A stretch of 64,000 nt of DNA from Bermanella sp034111105 (GTDB lineage: Bacteria > Pseudomonadota > Gammaproteobacteria > Pseudomonadales > Oceanobacteraceae). Positions 1 through 7,974 of the stretch are shown here, in pieces. The notes beneath the pieces were generated by a model, which was not told where the DNA came from, searched no databases, and saw only the letters and a list, made by a program, of their open reading frames with translations. Position numbers and translations under genes: made by a program. Positions within the stretch are counted from its first letter, which is position 1; the number at the start of each line of letters is the position of its first letter. The DNA is taken from NCBI GenBank assembly GCA_034111105.1, contig JAWUXY010000023.1:1-64000 (forward strand), given 5' to 3'.

Positions 1-94
1 CCGGCACTGGCTTCATTTCTTCAGCTTTTGCGACTAATTCATTATCATCCCACTCGGCATGATAAGCATACATCGGCAGGCTGAGAATTAACTA
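1..94 (-). other. In-frame continuation of yceD after the TAG codon
   Basis: Reading on from the amber codon (94-92) in the same frame, about 30 codons are open to the window edge and encode a plausible YceD C-terminal region (LILSLPMYAYHAEW, then an acidic DDNELVAKAEEMK stretch). It keeps the hydrophobic-Pro pattern and the acidic character of the family tail, so the stop looks recent or artefactual. Confidence 0.7.
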
Positions 95-487
95 ATCTTC
101 GATCACGGGCAGCAGTTCTAAATCATCTCTCTGGGCAATAACAGGTTCGTATTGCTTTGGTAAATGTTTTGCCTGCTCATCGCTAAACACGATACCGAGC
201 TCAAAGTTTGTGGATAACTCCACATCAACCGGGTTCATACAGCGCTGACATGTCATGCGTACTTGCGCTTGACACTGGCCACGTAACAAGGGGTTACCTT
301 GTTGGTCATGACCAAATTGGATTTCAACTTGAGATTCACCGCTGTCACCCTGTAGAAAGTTTTGCAACCGTTCTAACTTGGAGACTTGAATGGAACCGCT
401 GAATTCAGCTTCTTGTTCCACGCTTTTAATCGGATCGACTCGTACTGGAAATAAACCTTGGTTCATAGTGCGCGCAATGGTACTCAT
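92..487 (-). CDS. yceD: YceD (DUF177) family protein, truncated by an in-frame amber codon
   Basis: YceD/DUF177 proteins are encoded just upstream of rpmF (ribosomal protein L32) in gammaproteobacteria and are linked to 23S rRNA/L32 handling. The protein shows the typical CQRC motif and a LELLPVIED segment. The start is taken at ATG 487 (MSTIARTMNQG); a TTG at 526 is an alternative. The reading frame ends in TAG at 94-92, but the same frame stays open from 91 to the window edge and encodes LILSLPMYAYHAEW, which is the expected continuation of the conserved YceD motif (pseudomonads read VEEELLLALPIVPAH). The stop therefore stands where a glutamate (GAG) is expected. rpmF would lie off the left edge. 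This could be a real nonsense mutation, a pseudogene or a sequencing error. Confidence 0.85.
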   Translation of the reverse strand: MSTIARTMNQGLFPVRVDPIKSVEQEAEFSGSIQVSKLERLQNFLQGDSGESQVEIQFGHDQQGNPLLRGQCQAQVRMTCQRCMNPVDVELSTNFELGIVFSDEQAKHLPKQYEPVIAQRDDLELLPVIED

Positions 488-546
488 GGGGTTAGGTGAT
501 GTCAAAACTATTTGACGTTTTTTCAAGTAAAATCAAGCACAAACGC

Positions 547-1518
547 CTATTTCAAGCTAATCGGGGAGTCTGAGACCCCAAATGCCATTGCTAGGCTTTT
601 GCCCATGGACGCACCAAGGCGCCCAACCAAGGATTCAAACGGTGTTGGCTGCGGCGTAAAATCAACTATTTGTTCAGCACCAACCAACTCACGAGCGACA
701 TAGCTTGAGCTACCCAAACCATCTATCAACCCCAATGATAGCGCCTGCTCGCCTGTCCAAACTAGACCACTGAAAAGCTTAGCATCTTCAGATAGCCTGT
801 CACCTCGACCTTTTCTTACTTGTTCAATAAATTGTTTATGGGTAGTGGCTAAAACGCCTTCCCAGAACGTCTTCTCTTCTTTATTTAGTGGCGTAAACGG
901 ATCAAGAAAGCCCTTGTGCTCGCCAGCTGTAAATTGGCGACGTTCAACACCAAGCTTTTCCATGGTGCCTACGAATCCAAAACCTGATCCAACGACACCA
1001 ATAGAGCCCACCAAACTGGCTTTATCTGCGTAAATCTCATTAGCAGCAGCAGCGATATAATACGCACCAGAAGCACCTAGATCAGAAATCACCGCATATA
1101 CTGGTATATCGGGATTTAAGCCCCGTAAACGCATAATTTCATCGTAAACATAACCAGACTGAACAGGTGAGCCACCTGGACTATTAATTCGTAAAATAAC
1201 CGCCTTAACACCCTCAGCCTCAAATGCATTACGCAAACCGGTAACAATAAAATCAGCCGATGCTTCTTCACCGTCAGCGATGACACCTTTTACTTCAACC
1301 ATGGCTGTAAACTCGCCATCAATGCCTAAATCTTTTGTATCAATACTGCTTGGCGCAAAAATCGCCAACACAACAAATAAATAGGCAAAAGTCATTAACT
1401 TAAAAAAGATACCCCAACGTCGAGCACGGCGCTGCTCGACATTTACACTACCGACAACCTTTTCTATGAGCTTCCACTCTTTTTCAGATTGTGGGCGATC
1501 AACTGGATCTTGATACAT
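547..1518 (-). CDS. sppA: S49 family signal peptide peptidase SppA (short form)
   Basis: A 323-residue inner-membrane serine protease of family S49 that degrades cleaved signal peptides. The N-terminal transmembrane helix lies at about residues 40-56. The Ser/Lys dyad is visible: Ser150 in DLGASGAYYIAAAAN and Lys202 in AGEHKGFLDPF. The length matches the single-domain SppA (Pseudomonas PA2973 type), not the 600-residue E. coli form. It sits between the HAD phosphatase gene and yceD, the pseudomonad order, except that the Maf gene usually between sppA and yceD is missing; only about 60 bases separate sppA from the yceD ATG. Confidence 0.9.
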   Translation of the reverse strand: MYQDPVDRPQSEKEWKLIEKVVGSVNVEQRRARRWGIFFKLMTFAYLFVVLAIFAPSSIDTKDLGIDGEFTAMVEVKGVIADGEEASADFIVTGLRNAFEAEGVKAVILRINSPGGSPVQSGYVYDEIMRLRGLNPDIPVYAVISDLGASGAYYIAAAANEIYADKASLVGSIGVVGSGFGFVGTMEKLGVERRQFTAGEHKGFLDPFTPLNKEEKTFWEGVLATTHKQFIEQVRKGRGDRLSEDAKLFSGLVWTGEQALSLGLIDGLGSSSYVARELVGAEQIVDFTPQPTPFESLVGRLGASMGKSLAMAFGVSDSPISLK

Positions 1519-1543
1519 GTTCTATCCCTACTCTTTCTATATT

Positions 1544-2215
1544 TTAAACGGCAAGCTCAGATTGATGACTCAACCAATGAGCAAATTGCTTTAAATCATC
1601 CACCACTAACATGGGTGAGCTTTGTTTTAGTTTTTCAACTGAATGCGCGCCATGGGTAATTGCAATTGAATCCATACCCGCATTATGCGCCATATCTAAA
1701 TCGAATTGAGTATCACCGATCATCAACATTTTTTCATTATCTACGCCTAATGACTGTGATAACTCATGCAACATTAACGGATGAGGTTTTGAACGAGTTT
1801 CATCAGCACAGCGAGTATCATCAAACGCATCCATAAGCTGAAACTGATTCAACACTCGATCCAATCCCGCACGACTTTTACCCGTAGCTACCGCTATTTT
1901 TAAGCCAAGCGATGCAATCAAATCAAGTAATTCTAACGCATGATCAAACAAAACCACATCAGAGCGCTGCTCATTTTGATAATGAACGCTGTATTGTTTT
2001 GCCACACCTTTAACAACGGTACGATCATGCTCAAGTTTTGGCCACAAACTAACAATTGCCTCTGGTAAACCCAAACCAATAATTTGCTTTACGTCATACT
2101 CACTTCGAAATGGCAGATCAAAATCTTTTGCAGCACACTGCATGGATTCAACAATACGACTCGCAGAATTCGCTAAAGTGCCGTCCCAATCAAAAATTAT
2201 GGCTTGATACTTCAT
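1544..2215 (-). CDS. HAD-superfamily hydrolase, phosphoglycolate phosphatase-like
   Basis: HAD family IA phosphatase of about 223 residues. Motif I is IIFDWDGTLANS near the N-terminus (nucleophile Asp in DWD), motif II/III lie in AVATGKSRAGL and the following lysine region (TRSKPHP), and motif IV is MIGDTQFDLDMA. The start is taken at ATG 2215 (MKYQAIIFDWDG); the longer TTG start at 2227 would abut the rluC stop. The close spacing after rluC suggests translational coupling. It is the equivalent of the HAD gene between rluC and sppA in Pseudomonas (PA2974); the true substrate is unknown. Confidence 0.85.
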   Translation of the reverse strand: MKYQAIIFDWDGTLANSASRIVESMQCAAKDFDLPFRSEYDVKQIIGLGLPEAIVSLWPKLEHDRTVVKGVAKQYSVHYQNEQRSDVVLFDHALELLDLIASLGLKIAVATGKSRAGLDRVLNQFQLMDAFDDTRCADETRSKPHPLMLHELSQSLGVDNEKMLMIGDTQFDLDMAHNAGMDSIAITHGAHSVEKLKQSSPMLVVDDLKQFAHWLSHQSELAV

Positions 2216-2227
2216 AGGAACCGTCAA

Positions 2228-3184
2228 TTAATTTATCGGTGCTAGCGATTGTAAAAATGATTCATATAACGAATCAAGTGGCGCCTCAATCATCAGCTTT
2301 TCATTTGTTTGCGGATGAATAAACCGTAATGACTTCGCATGCAAGAATAATCGCTTACCGCCCGCTATTTTAGCTTGCTTTAACTCTTCATCAGTGGCGT
2401 ATTTTTCGTCACCTACAATTGAATGGCCCGCAAACTGACAATGCACTCGAATTTGATGCGTCCGCCCCGTTACAGGCTCTGCATTTACCAATGTGTATCC
2501 ATCAAAGCGACGCTCCAAGGAATAACGCGTCTGACAAGGCTTACCTTGTTGCGACACTCGCACAATACGCTCACCAGATTGAAGCTCATTTTTTAATAAC
2601 GGCGCCGTCACTTCACCCATATGCTTTGGCCAACCGCCATACACAAGTGCCCAATAGCGCTTTTGTATTCCTGACTTTTTTTGCAGCATAGTATGCAAAG
2701 CAACCAGAGTGGATCGTTTTTTAGCAACCAAAATGACGCCTGACGTATCTCTATCTAAGCGATGCACCAATTCTAATCGACTAGAATCAGGACGAATTAC
2801 ACGCAACGCCTCAATCAGACCAAGACTAATCCCGCTACCACCATGCACAGCCATGCCTCTTGGCTTATTGACCGCAATTAAATAGTCATCTTCAAATAAA
2901 ATGGCCGATTCAATATCATGGGCCATTTTATCGGGGACATTTTCAATTTTATTCTCTTCTTTTACTCGCACAGGCGGAATTCGGACCAAATCACCTGCCT
3001 TCAACTTATAGTCAGGCTTAGAGCGGCCTTTGTTGACTCGCACCTCACCCTTACGGATGACTCGATACACCATTGACTTAGGCACACCTTTCATACGCGA
3101 CATTAAGAAGTTGTCTAGACGTTGACCCGCATAATCTAGGCTTACTTCTTCAAAAATGACCTCGCGTTTAGAACTTTCAGACAT
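2228..3184 (-). CDS. rluC: 23S rRNA pseudouridine synthase RluC
   Basis: RluC converts U955, U2504 and U2580 of E. coli 23S rRNA to pseudouridine. The protein has an N-terminal S4 RNA-binding domain (about residues 18-75, GQRLDNFLMSRMKG onwards) and the RluA-family catalytic motif HRLDRDTSG with Asp144. The start was set at ATG 3184 (MSESSKREVIFEEV), giving 318 residues, close to the 319 of E. coli; the open frame extends 72 codons further upstream but that stretch overlaps the rne promoter and does not look coding. It is divergent from rne, a conserved arrangement, and heads the rluC-HAD-sppA-yceD unit. Confidence 0.93.
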   Translation of the reverse strand: MSESSKREVIFEEVSLDYAGQRLDNFLMSRMKGVPKSMVYRVIRKGEVRVNKGRSKPDYKLKAGDLVRIPPVRVKEENKIENVPDKMAHDIESAILFEDDYLIAVNKPRGMAVHGGSGISLGLIEALRVIRPDSSRLELVHRLDRDTSGVILVAKKRSTLVALHTMLQKKSGIQKRYWALVYGGWPKHMGEVTAPLLKNELQSGERIVRVSQQGKPCQTRYSLERRFDGYTLVNAEPVTGRTHQIRVHCQFAGHSIVGDEKYATDEELKQAKIAGGKRLFLHAKSLRFIHPQTNEKLMIEAPLDSLYESFLQSLAPIN

Positions 3185-3212
3185 ATAAAACTCGTAGTTA
3201 AGAAAAACCGGT

Positions 3213-3240
3213 TTGACGCACTGCCAATCTTTGCTATATT
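3213..3240 (+). promoter_or_regulatory. Predicted sigma-70 promoter of rne
   Basis: TTGACG (3213-3218), a 16-base spacer, then TATATT (3235-3240) on the plus strand. This is the best consensus-like promoter in the rluC-rne gap and would start transcription near 3247, leaving an untranslated leader of about 350 bases. The leader length resembles the ~361-nt E. coli rne leader that mediates autoregulation. Not tested experimentally. Confidence 0.6.
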
Positions 3241-3246
3241 CAGCCA

Positions 3247-3595
3247 TTCCGGTTGTACCCAGGGCTAAAGCGCCCCAAACAACATTGGGCCCGGATGATA
3301 ACGTAAGTTTGGGAAAGGTAGATATAAACTTCCCGGAAGTTTGGCATTTAGCGGCCAAATTGCCGCTAAATAAGAAAAACGATACGTTCTGATTGAGCAA
3401 GGGGTCTTGCTAAATCAGCTTATGTTTCGTGTCGGTGTTTGCAAATTCATAGCAAAACTAGCTAAACACCCCTGCTTGGACGCAGTCAATCCTAGAATCG
3501 GTATAGAAGTCCATGCAAAGCACGCATAAATATTTTGATTAGCTCAACCCTTGTGATTCATATCAGAACCACACAAATATGAGCTCTAGAAGTTA
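3247..3595 (+). promoter_or_regulatory. Long structured 5' leader of rne (gene-free stretch)
   Basis: The gap between rluC and rne has no gene but is rich in inverted repeats. A perfect 10-bp stem with a 6-base loop is at 3346-3371 (ATTTAGCGGC arms). A 12-of-13-bp stem closed by a GGGT tetraloop is at 3389-3418. A 7-bp stem (GGTGTTT/AAACACC) is at 3434-3470. Upstream AAGTTT/AAACTT elements (3305-3342) could form alternative pairings. In E. coli, RNase E shortens its own mRNA lifetime through hairpins in a leader of this length; a similar role is inferred here. Confidence 0.5.
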
Positions 3596-6277
3596 ATGAA
3601 AAGAATGCTAATTAACGCAACTCAATCAGAAGAGTTGCGTGTTGCGCTAGTTGATGGCCAACGCCTATATGATTTAGATATTGAACCTACAACTCGCGAA
3701 CAAAAGAAAGCTAACATCTATAAGGGTAAAATTACCCGCATAGAACCTAGCCTTGAAGCCGCTTTTGTAGACTTTGGTGCCGAGCGCCATGGTTTCCTGC
3801 CGCTTAAAGAAATTTCTCGCGAATACTTTAAAACCTCCTCTTCGGGTCGTCCGAACATCAAAGATGTGATCGAAGAAGGCCAGGAAGTCATTGTTCAAGT
3901 AGACAAAGAAGAACGTGGTAACAAGGGTGCTGCCCTAACGACCATGATCAGCCTTGCTGGTCGTTATTTGGTTCTTATGCCAAACAACGCACGTGCTGGT
4001 GGTATTTCTCGTCGCATTGAAGGTGATGAGCGAAACCAAATTCGTGATGCAATGCGTGATGTAACCGTACCTAATAACATGGGCGTTATTGTACGTACCG
4101 CGGGTATTGGCCGTGCGGCTGAAGACTTACAATGGGACTTAGATTACCTATGCCTACTTTGGGATTCTATCAAAGGCGCATCAGAGACTCGTAAGGCCCC
4201 TTGCCTCCTATTACAAGAAAGCAATGTGGTTATCCGCGCGATTCGTGATTATCTACGCCAAGACATCGGTGAAGTGTTGATCGATGACAAAACCGTGTAC
4301 GAAGAAGCCCTAAGCTTTGTTCAACACGTAATGCCTCAATACGAAAACAAAATTAAGCTTTACGAAGACAACACGCCTTTGTTTAGCCGCTATCAAATTG
4401 AAGCGCAAATCGAAACTGCGTTCCAACGTGAAGTGAAGTTACCATCTGGTGGTTCGATCGTGATCGATACAACAGAAGCTTTGATTTCAATCGATATCAA
4501 CTCTTCTCGTGCCACAAAAGGCTCTGACATCGAAGACACCGCGGTAAGTACCAACCTTGAAGCGGCTGACGAAATTGCTCGCCAATTACGTCTTCGTGAC
4601 ATTGGCGGCCTTATCGTAATCGACTTTATCGATATGATGTCTAACAAAAATCAACGTGATGTTGAAAACCGCGTAAAAGACGCCCTAGAAATTGATCGCG
4701 CTCGTGTTCAAGTCGGTCGTATTTCACGCTTTGGTTTATTAGAAATGTCTCGTCAACGCTTGCGCCCTTCTCTTGGCGAAACAAGCGGCCATGTATGCCC
4801 TCGCTGTGTGGGTACTGGCTTTGTACGCGATATGCGCTCTCTAAGCTTATCTTTACTTCGTTTGATCGAAGAAGAAGCAAGCAAAGACAACACCGCTCAA
4901 GTACGCGCTCAAGTACCATTAGAAGTAGCCACTTTCTTAACGAATGAAAAGCGTGAAGAAATCATGGTTATTGAGAAGCGCCACGAAGCACAAATTTGGA
5001 TTATCCCGAACCCTAACTTCCACACACCTCACTTTGAAGTGTCGCGTGTTCGTGCTGGCGATAATCAAATTGATGAAGTCAGCTTTGAAATCAACTATGA
5101 GCAAGAGCTTGCAGTCGAACAAAATACGCTAGTGAAAAAAGAAGCCGCCGCAGTACAAGCCGTTTCATCTGCACGCGCGCCTGCTCCTACCCCTAAAGAA
5201 GTCAAGGTGGTTAAAGCACCTGGTTTATTTAGTAAGCTTGCGAGCGCGGTTTCAAGTTTATTTGAAGGCGAAGAAAAGCCTGTCAAAAAAGACACTAAAA
5301 CCAGCAATAACAAAACTAACAACAACCGCAACCGCAATAATACCAATACCAATGCGCGCAACGGTAACCGCCCAAACAATAATCGCAATCGTCGCAACGA
5401 GCCAAAAAAAGACGCTCGCCCTAGCGACAACAAGCGCAATGACAAACGTAATGAACGCAACGAAGGCCGCGCAGAGCAGCCTCGTCGTGAACGTAGTGAT
5501 AATCGTACCAGTGACAATCGCAGCACTGAAAACCGTAACAGTGATAATCGCAACAGCGAGCGTTCAAATGAGCGCAATAATGATAGTGATGAAAACCGCA
5601 ATCAAAATACCGCTCGTCGTCGCAATCGCAATCAACAGCCTAACAAGCTTGATGAAAATGTTGCACGCAAGATCGAAGACGTAAACACAAAGCCTAAAGC
5701 TCCAGAGAAAGAAGCCGTAAAAGCAGAAAGAAAACCTGCTAATACTGAATCTAAAGTATCTGAGGTAAAAGCCGTTCAACCTAAAGCATCAGAAACAAAA
5801 GCCGTTAGCGCCAAAGTATCTGAAGTGAAAGCGGTTGAGTCTAAAGTATCTGAAGTGAAAGCAGTTGAAGCACCTAAAGCAGAAGCAGCTAAAGCAGAAA
5901 AGCCAAAGCAGACTGAGCAAAAGCCAACGCAAGTTGAAGCCGTTAAAGCGCCAGTTGAGAAAGTAGCTGAGCCAAAAGCTCAAGATACAAAAGTCGATCA
6001 GGTTAAGGCCGAACCAACCAAGCCTGAAGCACAACCGACACCTGAAGCTAAAAAGCCTGTAGAAGTAGAAAAAACAACAGCACCCGTAGCTGCCAAAGAA
6101 GACGTCATCACAAGCAAGCCAGCAGAGGCAGCACCTGTTGCACCTAAGCCTGCGGATATGACACTTTCTGCCCACGACACAGCAGCAACAAGCAACAAGC
6201 CAAAACGTGCTTATAACGACCCAAGGGAAGTTAAGCGACGCGAACGTGAAGCGGCTGCGCAAGAGTCCAATTCATAA
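3596..6277 (+). CDS. rne: Ribonuclease E
   Basis: Essential endoribonuclease and scaffold of the RNA degradosome, 893 residues. The S1 domain is at about residues 38-120, the 5'-sensor at Arg167-Thr168 (IVRTAG), the DNase I-like catalytic aspartates at Asp300 (ISIDINSSRA) and Asp343 (VIDFIDM), and the zinc link at Cys401 and Cys404 (CPRCVGTG). After about residue 530 the protein is low-complexity: an Asn/Arg-rich stretch (about 560-700), then four 10-residue repeats (719-758) and a Lys/Ala/Pro-rich tail. It ends with RAYNDPREVKRRERE; an NDPR-type motif is also found at pseudomonad RNase E C-termini. It is followed by a strong terminator. Confidence 0.97.
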   Translation: MKRMLINATQSEELRVALVDGQRLYDLDIEPTTREQKKANIYKGKITRIEPSLEAAFVDFGAERHGFLPLKEISREYFKTSSSGRPNIKDVIEEGQEVIVQVDKEERGNKGAALTTMISLAGRYLVLMPNNARAGGISRRIEGDERNQIRDAMRDVTVPNNMGVIVRTAGIGRAAEDLQWDLDYLCLLWDSIKGASETRKAPCLLLQESNVVIRAIRDYLRQDIGEVLIDDKTVYEEALSFVQHVMPQYENKIKLYEDNTPLFSRYQIEAQIETAFQREVKLPSGGSIVIDTTEALISIDINSSRATKGSDIEDTAVSTNLEAADEIARQLRLRDIGGLIVIDFIDMMSNKNQRDVENRVKDALEIDRARVQVGRISRFGLLEMSRQRLRPSLGETSGHVCPRCVGTGFVRDMRSLSLSLLRLIEEEASKDNTAQVRAQVPLEVATFLTNEKREEIMVIEKRHEAQIWIIPNPNFHTPHFEVSRVRAGDNQIDEVSFEINYEQELAVEQNTLVKKEAAAVQAVSSARAPAPTPKEVKVVKAPGLFSKLASAVSSLFEGEEKPVKKDTKTSNNKTNNNRNRNNTNTNARNGNRPNNNRNRRNEPKKDARPSDNKRNDKRNERNEGRAEQPRRERSDNRTSDNRSTENRNSDNRNSERSNERNNDSDENRNQNTARRRNRNQQPNKLDENVARKIEDVNTKPKAPEKEAVKAERKPANTESKVSEVKAVQPKASETKAVSAKVSEVKAVESKVSEVKAVEAPKAEAAKAEKPKQTEQKPTQVEAVKAPVEKVAEPKAQDTKVDQVKAEPTKPEAQPTPEAKKPVEVEKTTAPVAAKEDVITSKPAEAAPVAPKPADMTLSAHDTAATSNKPKRAYNDPREVKRREREAAAQESNS
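5750..5869 (+). repeat. Four 30-bp tandem repeats inside rne
   Basis: Four consecutive 10-codon units encode SKVSEVKAVQ, PKASETKAVS, AKVSEVKAVE and SKVSEVKAVE (residues 719-758 of RNase E). The DNA units are nearly identical, especially the third and fourth, so the array could change copy number by slippage. Confidence 0.85.
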
Positions 6278-6294
6278 TTGAACGCTTAGAAACT

Positions 6295-6324
6295 AAAAAA
6301 GGGACTCATTGAGTCCCTTTTTTT
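6295..6324. terminator. Bidirectional terminator between rne and murB
   Basis: An A-run, a GGGACTC stem, loop ATT, a GAGTCCC stem (6301-6317) and a 7-base T-run. It lies just after the rne stop and before the murB stop on the other strand, so it can serve both transcripts. Confidence 0.88.
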
Positions 6325-6368
6325 ATGCGTACCACTTTATTTAAACAGCGAAGGTAAACCTAAGCCAA

Positions 6369-7373
6369 CTAAAATAGCCTTGGCTCCTGCTCTAACGCAA
6401 TGCCATATTCATTAAAGACCGCCTCTTTTATTGCTTGAGCAGCCGCTAATACATCCCCCCCGCTGCCGCCATTATTTATCAGCACTAAAGCTTGCTGCTT
6501 ATGAACACTCACCGCGCCAAATGCCTTACCTTTAAAGCCCATCTGATCAATCAACCAACCCGCTGGGATTTTCACCCCAACTGTTTGCTTATAATGCGGC
6601 ATATTAGCGAATTTATTTTTCAAACGCTCAAATTCAGCATCGTTAATCACTGGGTTTTTGAAAAACGAACCGGCATTAGGCAATTCATCAGGCTGGGGTA
6701 ATTTACTTTTACGTACTCCAATTACCCAATCGGCCAATTCTAACGGTGTAGGCACACCCCGATCTTCTGCCATTTGATCCAGTGGAGCATAACTTGTATT
6801 CACAACTGGCGATTTACTTAATATAAAATCCACTGCTGTAATGAGAGTCTGGCTATCTAATGCTTGCTTGAAAATACTCTCACGATACTCAAACTGACAC
6901 GCATCATTAGTCAACTCAAACGCTTGCCCTGAGCCAAGATGAACACCATGTACAACGCGAATAAATTCTTTTACCTCGACGCCATAAGCACCAATATTTT
7001 GCACAGGCGCAGCCCCTACTAGGCCCGGTATATAGGCTAAGTTTTGTAAACCATTCCAACCTTGCTGCAAAGTAAACATCACAAGCTCATGCCAGTTAAA
7101 ACCGGCCTCTACTCTAAGAGCAACATGATCATGATTCTCTTCTAAAACATGGTATTGGCACCCTGTAAACTGAACAACCAAACCAGATACGGCTTCTGGT
7201 AACACAACATTACTGCCACCACCGAGTACCTTAATCGCTAGGCCTTCTTCTTTTGCAAAACTAGCGACCTCTTTAAATTCATCAACACTACTCACTTGCG
7301 CCATGAATTGCGCATAAGAGTGCACACCTAGTGTATTAAATGCTTGAAGCGATACATTTTGCTGAATATTCAT
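6369..7373 (-). CDS. murB: UDP-N-acetylenolpyruvoylglucosamine reductase MurB
   Basis: FAD-dependent reductase that makes UDP-N-acetylmuramic acid in cytoplasmic peptidoglycan synthesis. Type I MurB of 334 residues: FAD-binding segment with LGGGSNVVLP and the PGLVGAAPVQNIGAYGVE loop, the active-site Arg region YRESIFK, the proton-donor Ser in NAGSFFKNP and the C-terminal EQEPRLF glutamate. The start is ATG 7373 (MNIQQNVSLQAF). This ATG overlaps the stop of the phosphatase gene by four bases (ATGA), which indicates translational coupling and rules out the longer frame. Confidence 0.95.
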   Translation of the reverse strand: MNIQQNVSLQAFNTLGVHSYAQFMAQVSSVDEFKEVASFAKEEGLAIKVLGGGSNVVLPEAVSGLVVQFTGCQYHVLEENHDHVALRVEAGFNWHELVMFTLQQGWNGLQNLAYIPGLVGAAPVQNIGAYGVEVKEFIRVVHGVHLGSGQAFELTNDACQFEYRESIFKQALDSQTLITAVDFILSKSPVVNTSYAPLDQMAEDRGVPTPLELADWVIGVRKSKLPQPDELPNAGSFFKNPVINDAEFERLKNKFANMPHYKQTVGVKIPAGWLIDQMGFKGKAFGAVSVHKQQALVLINNGGSGGDVLAAAQAIKEAVFNEYGIALEQEPRLF

Positions 7374-7831
7374 GAAACAACCTTTGTTTTTAAAAACTGC
7401 TCGCAGGCGTCTTCTAGTAAATCCAATACCCATTCAAAGCCACTATTCCCACCATAGTATGGGTCAGGCACTTCGCCTGTATTCATTGTGCCGTATTCAT
7501 TTAAAAATAACGCCAACTGAGCACTGGCATTCGCGGGCTTAATTGACTGTAAATCTTGGTAATTCGATTTATCCATTGCAAATATGTAATCAAAGTCATA
7601 GAAGTCATCAGGCATAACTTGTCTAGCGCTTTGCCCAACCATGCTAATACCGCGCTTAAGCGCTACTTGCTGTGATCGTGAATCGGGTGATTTACCAATA
7701 TGGTAAGCCGCCGTGCCCGCGCTATCAACGTCAACCGTTATCCCTTGTTGCTTAGCCATACTTCGCAACACCGCTTCAGCCGTTGGTGAACGACAGATGT
7801 TACCTAAACAAACGAACAATACTTTTATCAT
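7370..7831 (-). CDS. Low-molecular-weight protein-tyrosine phosphatase
   Basis: Wzb/Etp/YfkJ-type phosphatase of 153 residues. The CX5R loop CLGNICRS is at the N-terminus and the general-acid DPYYG lies near the C-terminus. The start is ATG 7831, preceded by a clear GGAGGG ribosome site. It forms a two-gene unit with murB as in Pseudomonas (PA2978-PA2977), but kdsB, which normally precedes it, is not here. The substrate is unknown; no polysaccharide tyrosine kinase is nearby. Confidence 0.9.
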   Translation of the reverse strand: MIKVLFVCLGNICRSPTAEAVLRSMAKQQGITVDVDSAGTAAYHIGKSPDSRSQQVALKRGISMVGQSARQVMPDDFYDFDYIFAMDKSNYQDLQSIKPANASAQLALFLNEYGTMNTGEVPDPYYGGNSGFEWVLDLLEDACEQFLKTKVVS

Positions 7832-7974
7832 CAAACACCCTCCATCTGCCTCTTTAAAGGCATAGATTTGCCGCTATATGACTCGAATAAATTATAACAC
7901 CCTTATTTTACTGCTTTTTAAGAACTGGCAAACATTATGCTTTTATAAAAACAAATAAAACTGTGATAGCGCTT

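Noticed and set aside
3185..3400. N-terminal 72-codon extension of the rluC frame
   Set aside because: It overlaps the predicted rne promoter and leader hairpins, does not resemble RluC proteins, and ATG 3184 gives the family length.
5095..6262. Long open frames on the minus strand and in the +3 frame inside rne
   Set aside because: Shadows of the repetitive, low-complexity RNase E tail; composition (Leu/Ser/Arg or Cys/Phe runs) is that of an antisense frame.
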